From Rhodobium orientis (GTDB lineage Bacteria > Pseudomonadota > Alphaproteobacteria > Rhizobiales > Rhodobiaceae): DNA of 64,000 bases. Both the position numbers and the translations under genes were made by a program. This document shows positions 60,324 to 64,000 of the stretch, piece after piece (position 1 is the stretch's first letter; every line of letters begins with the position of its first letter). The notes beneath the pieces were generated by a model, which was not told the DNA's origin, ran no database searches, and was given only the letters and a program-made list of their open reading frames with translations. The stretch spans positions 111,991 through 175,990 of the forward strand of contig NZ_NPEV01000002.1 in NCBI RefSeq assembly GCF_003258835.1, read 5' to 3'.

Positions 60324-62030
60324 CTATTCGGCCACGTCGGCGACGGCGAGCGCCTCGACCAGCGGCCCGTAGGTCGCCGTCAGCCGGTTGGCGAACATGT
60401 CGACCTTGGGGATCATCTGTTTCTGCCGGCAGACGGCGAGATCGACGAACATCGGCATGACGGCGCCCATCTTCAGCGATTTCGGTGCGACGACATTGAT
60501 GTCCCAGTGCGGAAAGCCGTTCGGGGGGACCGCCAGGCTGCCGCCCGGATAGGGGCAGTCGAGCCGGTTGGCGAGCACCAGGGCGACGCGGTTGTCGGCC
60601 GCGCGCGGCACGGTCAGCCATTCGCGCTCCTGGGGCGTGCGCAAGGCGGCGGGCCACAGCACGATGTCGGCGGCGGCAACGCCGAGGCAGCGCGAGGCCT
60701 CCGGGAAAAGGCCGTCATAGCCCATCATGATGCCGACCCGGCCGAAGGGCGTCTCGAACACCGGGAAGTCCGCGCCGGCCGAGGCCCATTTCTCCTCCTC
60801 GGCGGTGAGGTGGACCTTGCGGTAGCTGCCGATCACGCCGTCCGGCCCGACCAGCGTCGTCGCCGGAAAGAGGCGGCCGTTGTCCTTGAGGACGCCGGGA
60901 ACCGCGATGACGCAGCCATAGCGTGCGGCGATCCCGGCCGCCCGCGCCACATGGGACGGATGGGCCTTTGCCAGCTCCGCCGCCCCGGCCGCATCGGGCA
61001 CCCAGGCCGGCGAGAAGGCGTATTCCGGCAGGCAAAGAACCTTCACGCCGAGCTTGGCCGTGTGGTCCAGCATGTCGAAGACATCGTCCGCGCCGGTCGT
61101 CTCCGGTCCGGGCAAAAGGTCGGCAACGTGGCTCTGCACGGCGGCGACCTTGGACGTTGCCTCGGCCGGCACGATCGGCTCCCACACCACCTTGGCGACC
61201 GGCGTCTCGTCATAGGGCGTCTTCAGGATGCCATAGGCGTCGGGGCGCCGGTCGGAAATCTTGTTGTTGGCGCCATAGACGCGCTTGTGCCGGGCGGCGG
61301 CAAGGTCGATGTCGGCAACGGCCACCCCGTGGGTGTCGTAGGGGATGGAGGTGACGACACGGCCCTCCGGGTCGGCGATCATGCTGCCGCCGGGATAGTA
61401 GATCGAGCGCTCATAGCCGGCCTTTGTCGCCGCGACCAGCCAGATGCCGTTCTCGAACGCGCGCGCCGGACCCCACATGTCGGCCTGGTCCATGGCGAAG
61501 AAATTGGCCATGTCGACGATCACCTCGGCGCCCTGCAGGGCGAGCGAACGGGCGATCTCCGGAATGCGGCCGTCGAAGCAGATGAGAAGGCCGATGCGCC
61601 CGAGGTCGGTATCGACCACCGGGCAGCCGCGCTCGCCGAAGGCGAACCAGTTCTGGTCGTGGGTGGCGAGGAACTGCTTGTGGTAGTGCACGGCGACCTG
61701 GCCGTCCCGGTCCAGCATCAGGCCGGTGTTGAAGATCTTGTCGCCGTCCTTTTCGGTGATGCCGCTGGCGATATAGATGCCGTGCTTTTTGCAGAGCCCG
61801 GCCATCGCCGTGACGAACGGCCCGCCGGGGATCTGCTCGGCGAGTTCCGCGCAGTGTTCGGGCGAATCGAACAGGTAGCCGGTATCCATGCATTCCGGCA
61901 GGACGACGAGCTCGGCGCCCTGGCGCACGGCCTCTGCCACATAGGTCGTCATCAGCGTGATGTTGTGGTCGAAATCGCCGAGCTTGGCGAGGGTCTGGAC
62001 GACGGCGGCGCGAAAGACGGACTTAGGCAT
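60324..62030 (-). CDS. Tandem carbon-nitrogen hydrolase (nitrilase family) with one inactive half
   Basis: This 568-residue protein carries two nitrilase domains. The first has the full triad E46 (LPECMD), K118 (YHKQFL) and C151 (LICFDGR). The second keeps E336 (LPEYAF) and K405 (YRKVHL), but has Gly437 where the cysteine should be (IMMGYDGLFPE). So only the first half should hydrolyse an amide, nitrile or carbamate bond; the second may be structural. Located between an ABC importer and allophanate hydrolase, it probably acts on a urea-like or cyclic nitrogen compound. Substrate is unknown. Confidence 0.84.
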   Translation of the reverse strand: MPKSVFRAAVVQTLAKLGDFDHNITLMTTYVAEAVRQGAELVVLPECMDTGYLFDSPEHCAELAEQIPGGPFVTAMAGLCKKHGIYIASGITEKDGDKIFNTGLMLDRDGQVAVHYHKQFLATHDQNWFAFGERGCPVVDTDLGRIGLLICFDGRIPEIARSLALQGAEVIVDMANFFAMDQADMWGPARAFENGIWLVAATKAGYERSIYYPGGSMIADPEGRVVTSIPYDTHGVAVADIDLAAARHKRVYGANNKISDRRPDAYGILKTPYDETPVAKVVWEPIVPAEATSKVAAVQSHVADLLPGPETTGADDVFDMLDHTAKLGVKVLCLPEYAFSPAWVPDAAGAAELAKAHPSHVARAAGIAARYGCVIAVPGVLKDNGRLFPATTLVGPDGVIGSYRKVHLTAEEEKWASAGADFPVFETPFGRVGIMMGYDGLFPEASRCLGVAAADIVLWPAALRTPQEREWLTVPRAADNRVALVLANRLDCPYPGGSLAVPPNGFPHWDINVVAPKSLKMGAVMPMFVDLAVCRQKQMIPKVDMFANRLTATYGPLVEALAVADVAE

Positions 62031-62075
62031 CTGGATGCTTCCCTTGTTCGGTTTTTTCGTTGGGGTGTTGCGGCC

Positions 62076-62966
62076 TCAGCGGACCGCCGCTTCGCGCTGG
62101 AACACCTTCAGGCAATGGCTCTTCAGGTCGACGAACCGCGGATCGGTGACCGCTTCGGTGCCGCGCGGCCAGGCGAGGTCGATGTCGACGATTTCGGCGA
62201 CCCGGGTCGGCCGCCGCGTCAAAAGCAGCACCTTGTCGGCAAGCTGCACGGCCTCTTCCAGGTCGTGGGAGACGAGCAGCATCGTCGTCCCGGTCTTCAG
62301 GAAGATCTTCTGCAACTGCTCGCGCATGGAAAGGGTCATCTCGTAGTCGAGGGCGGAGAACGGCTCGTCGAGGAACAGCACTTCGGGATCGGTCACCAGG
62401 GCGCGCAGGATCGAGACCGTCTGCTGCTGGCCGCCGGACAACTGGTAGGGATAGGCGTTGAGGTCGATGTTGATCTCGAAATCGGCGAGGAGTTCTTCGA
62501 TGCGGGCATCCTGCTCGCGGCGCTTCAGGCCCATGATCTTCAGCGGATAGCGGATGTTGTCGATCGACCGGAACCAGGGGAAGAGGGCCTCCCGGTAGTT
62601 CTGGAAGACGTAGGAGATCCGCGTCTGGGCAATCGTCTTGCCGTCGTAGAGGACGCGGCCGGCGTCAATCGGCATCAGGCCGGAGATCAGGTTGATCAGC
62701 GTGCTCTTGCCGCAGCCATTGGGCCCGAACACCGAGATCATCTTGCCTTCCGGCAGGCTGAGGGTGAAGTCCCGGTAGACCACCTCCCGTCCGAACGACT
62801 TGCTGAGCCCCTCGATGGTGATGAAGGTCTGCCGCGTGCCGGGAGCGGCCGGCGTCGCGGTGCCGTCCGCCGCTTGCTGCCGGGAAGACGGCGCGACGGA
62901 TGTCGCGTCGCCTTCCCCGGAGCGGCCGGTCTGTTTCCTTGCGTTCAGCATTGCGGTGACGTTCAT
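62076..62966 (-). CDS. ABC transporter ATP-binding protein (nitrate/sulfonate/taurine type)
   Basis: The 296-residue ATPase has Walker A GPNGCGKST, signature LSGGQQQTVS and Walker B VLFLDEPFSALD, as in SsuB/TauB/NrtD. An N-terminal extension of about 45 residues is rich in Ala, Ser and Thr. A permease gene is not in the window and is presumably further upstream on the minus strand. It sits 45 bases after the nitrilase start and 51 before the binding-protein stop. Confidence 0.87.
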   Translation of the reverse strand: MNVTAMLNARKQTGRSGEGDATSVAPSSRQQAADGTATPAAPGTRQTFITIEGLSKSFGREVVYRDFTLSLPEGKMISVFGPNGCGKSTLINLISGLMPIDAGRVLYDGKTIAQTRISYVFQNYREALFPWFRSIDNIRYPLKIMGLKRREQDARIEELLADFEINIDLNAYPYQLSGGQQQTVSILRALVTDPEVLFLDEPFSALDYEMTLSMREQLQKIFLKTGTTMLLVSHDLEEAVQLADKVLLLTRRPTRVAEIVDIDLAWPRGTEAVTDPRFVDLKSHCLKVFQREAAVR

Positions 62967-63017
62967 GCTCGCAAAGTTCCCTTTCCCGGGTGTCCTTGAA
63001 CGGGCGGCCAGTCGGCC

Positions 63018-64000
63018 TCAGCCCGCAAGGTCTTCCTTCTTCAGCATCTTTTCCCGGACGTTCATCTTTTCCTTCATGACGCCGAACTCATAGAAGATGT
63101 CGACGAAGGCCTGGTAGGAATTGAGGTCCGTCTCGTTGAGATCGTAGAAGGGGCGCAGGTACGGCTGGGCCAGAAGGTCGAGCTGGCTTTCCTGGATGGC
63201 CGTGTATTTCGGGATGATGACCTTGTACTTCTCGAAGTCGGCGTTGACGAGGTCGATCGCCTCGTCGATGACCTCGACCACCTTGGCGGCGACTTCCGGG
63301 CGTTCCTTCATGAACTTGGTGGTGAGCACGGCAGCGCCCGAATAGAACGGATCGGCGATGACCGAGGCGACCGGGTTGGTCATGGCGCGCTTGGCCTTGC
63401 CGGAGGCAACCGCGATCGAGCCGACCGGCTCCAGCGACAGCGTTGCGTCGACCGAGCCGCCGGCAACGGCCGGCACCTGCATGGCAACGGCAAGGTCCGT
63501 CAGCGTCACGTCCTTGTCGGGATCAAGGCCGGCGGCCTTGACCATCTTCTTGGAGATCGTCCGCCACTGGATGCCGGGGACGTGGCCGAGTGTCTTGCCC
63601 TTCAGGTCGGCGAAGGATTCGATGCCGCTGTCCGGCTTGACGATCAGGCCGTCATTGATCCGGTCGATCTTGATGCCGCCGCCCTGCAGGCCGAATACCT
63701 TGAAGGTGCCGGGGAACTTTTCCTCCGCCAGCATGGCGATGCCGGCCGCCGCGCCCGGAGGGCCGAAATCGGCCCGCCCGCCGACCAGCGCGTCGATGAT
63801 GTGGTTCGGCGACTGCATCTTGTTGGAGATGATCTCGATGCACGCCTTTTCGAACAGCTTTTCCTCAAGCGCGACGTAATAGGCCGTGGTCTGCATGATC
63901 GGCAGCCAGGCCGACGTGACCTTTTCCATCTTGTCGCAGGCCATCGCCTGGCCGGCGCTCGCGGCCGTCACACCGGCAACGGCCAGCGCAGACAAAAACG
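63018..64000 (-). CDS. ABC transporter substrate-binding protein (NMT1/SsuA-like), partial
   Basis: The gene is cut by the right edge of the window: its 5' end, with the start and beginning of the signal peptide, lies outside. The visible 327 residues begin inside the signal (AVAGVTAASAGQAMA) and continue with a binding-protein fold, ALEEKLFEKACIEIISNKMQ, then GRADFGPPGAAAG and GHVPGIQWRTIS. Homologues bind nitrate, sulfonates, riboflavin precursors or hydantoin-type compounds. The in-frame TTG at 63995 is internal, not a start. Confidence 0.83.
   Translation of the reverse strand, partial: FLSALAVAGVTAASAGQAMACDKMEKVTSAWLPIMQTTAYYVALEEKLFEKACIEIISNKMQSPNHIIDALVGGRADFGPPGAAAGIAMLAEEKFPGTFKVFGLQGGGIKIDRINDGLIVKPDSGIESFADLKGKTLGHVPGIQWRTISKKMVKAAGLDPDKDVTLTDLAVAMQVPAVAGGSVDATLSLEPVGSIAVASGKAKRAMTNPVASVIADPFYSGAAVLTTKFMKERPEVAAKVVEVIDEAIDLVNADFEKYKVIIPKYTAIQESQLDLLAQPYLRPFYDLNETDLNSYQAFVDIFYEFGVMKEKMNVREKMLKKEDLAG

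Noticed and set aside
60225-62999. A 924-codon frame opposite the nitrilase and ATPase genes
   Set aside because: It spans two genes with clear family motifs on the other strand and its translation shows low-complexity shadow composition.
1-64000. tRNA or rRNA genes, transposases, phage integrases or attachment sites
   Set aside because: I scanned for cloverleaf-like ends and family motifs and saw none. A program search could find a single tRNA that I missed.

Overview
The window is GC-rich (roughly 65%) chromosomal DNA from an alphaproteobacterium, most likely of the Hyphomicrobiales (Rhizobiales). This placement is inferred from gene families and control signals, not from a marker gene. 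The clues are general-stress (EcfG-type) promoters of the form GGAAC-N16-CGTT, a tripartite tricarboxylate transporter, DgcA-like and allophanate-hydrolase genes, and short dispersed palindromic repeats. I see no rRNA, tRNA, CRISPR array, transposase or phage block. It reads as a metabolically versatile accessory stretch with many small catabolic operons.

Layout. 1-2.8 kb: a secreted double PRC-barrel protein behind an EcfG promoter, an encapsulated-ferritin (EncFtn) homologue with no encapsulin, and a DUF5131 protein. 2.8-12.3 kb: anaerobic TMAO respiration (torA, torDC, torR, a TorS-like hybrid kinase), with two matching arrays of direct-repeat operators, a stand-alone paralogue of the TorC C-terminal domain and a haloalkane dehalogenase. 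12.8-14.7 kb: a compact radical SAM/SPASM enzyme with two small precursor-like proteins whose C-termini have cysteine at every fourth residue. This is a probable undescribed RiPP system and the best candidate for novelty here. 15-23.9 kb: a GH25 lysozyme, then one operon (tctCBA, CoA-acylating aldehyde dehydrogenase, succinyl-CoA-synthetase-like ligase) that would import a carboxylate, activate it and reduce it to an aldehyde, under a divergent LysR regulator.

24-27 kb: an FAD oxidoreductase, a phosphotransferase and a ribbon-helix-helix protein. 27.3-33.1 kb: a sulfur-handling operon (split YeeE/YedE channel, TusA, three single-helix small proteins including one of 30 residues, a degenerate membrane rhodanese, DsrE/F-like proteins, a periplasmic sulfurtransferase and a cytochrome c). 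33.2-41.6 kb: an SMP-30 lactonase, HbpS-like protein, EcfG-controlled coiled-coil protein, ZIP-like transporter, PhoX phosphatase, a Tat-exported rubredoxin and a chemoreceptor, with repeats between them. 42-44 kb: a papain-like protease fused to a serine hydrolase.

44-55 kb: amine or amino-acid catabolism (two FAD oxidases, a HAD hydrolase, two overlapping LysR regulators, a polar amino-acid ABC transporter and a DgcA-like flavin enzyme). 55-58.3 kb: a QseBC-like two-component system with a Gly/Trp-rich exported protein and a DUF4405 membrane protein, which share 11-bp-period operator repeats. 58.4-64 kb: allophanate hydrolase, a double-domain nitrilase with one dead half, and a nitrate/sulfonate-type ABC transporter cut off by the window edge, together a uptake-and-hydrolysis route for an organic nitrogen compound.
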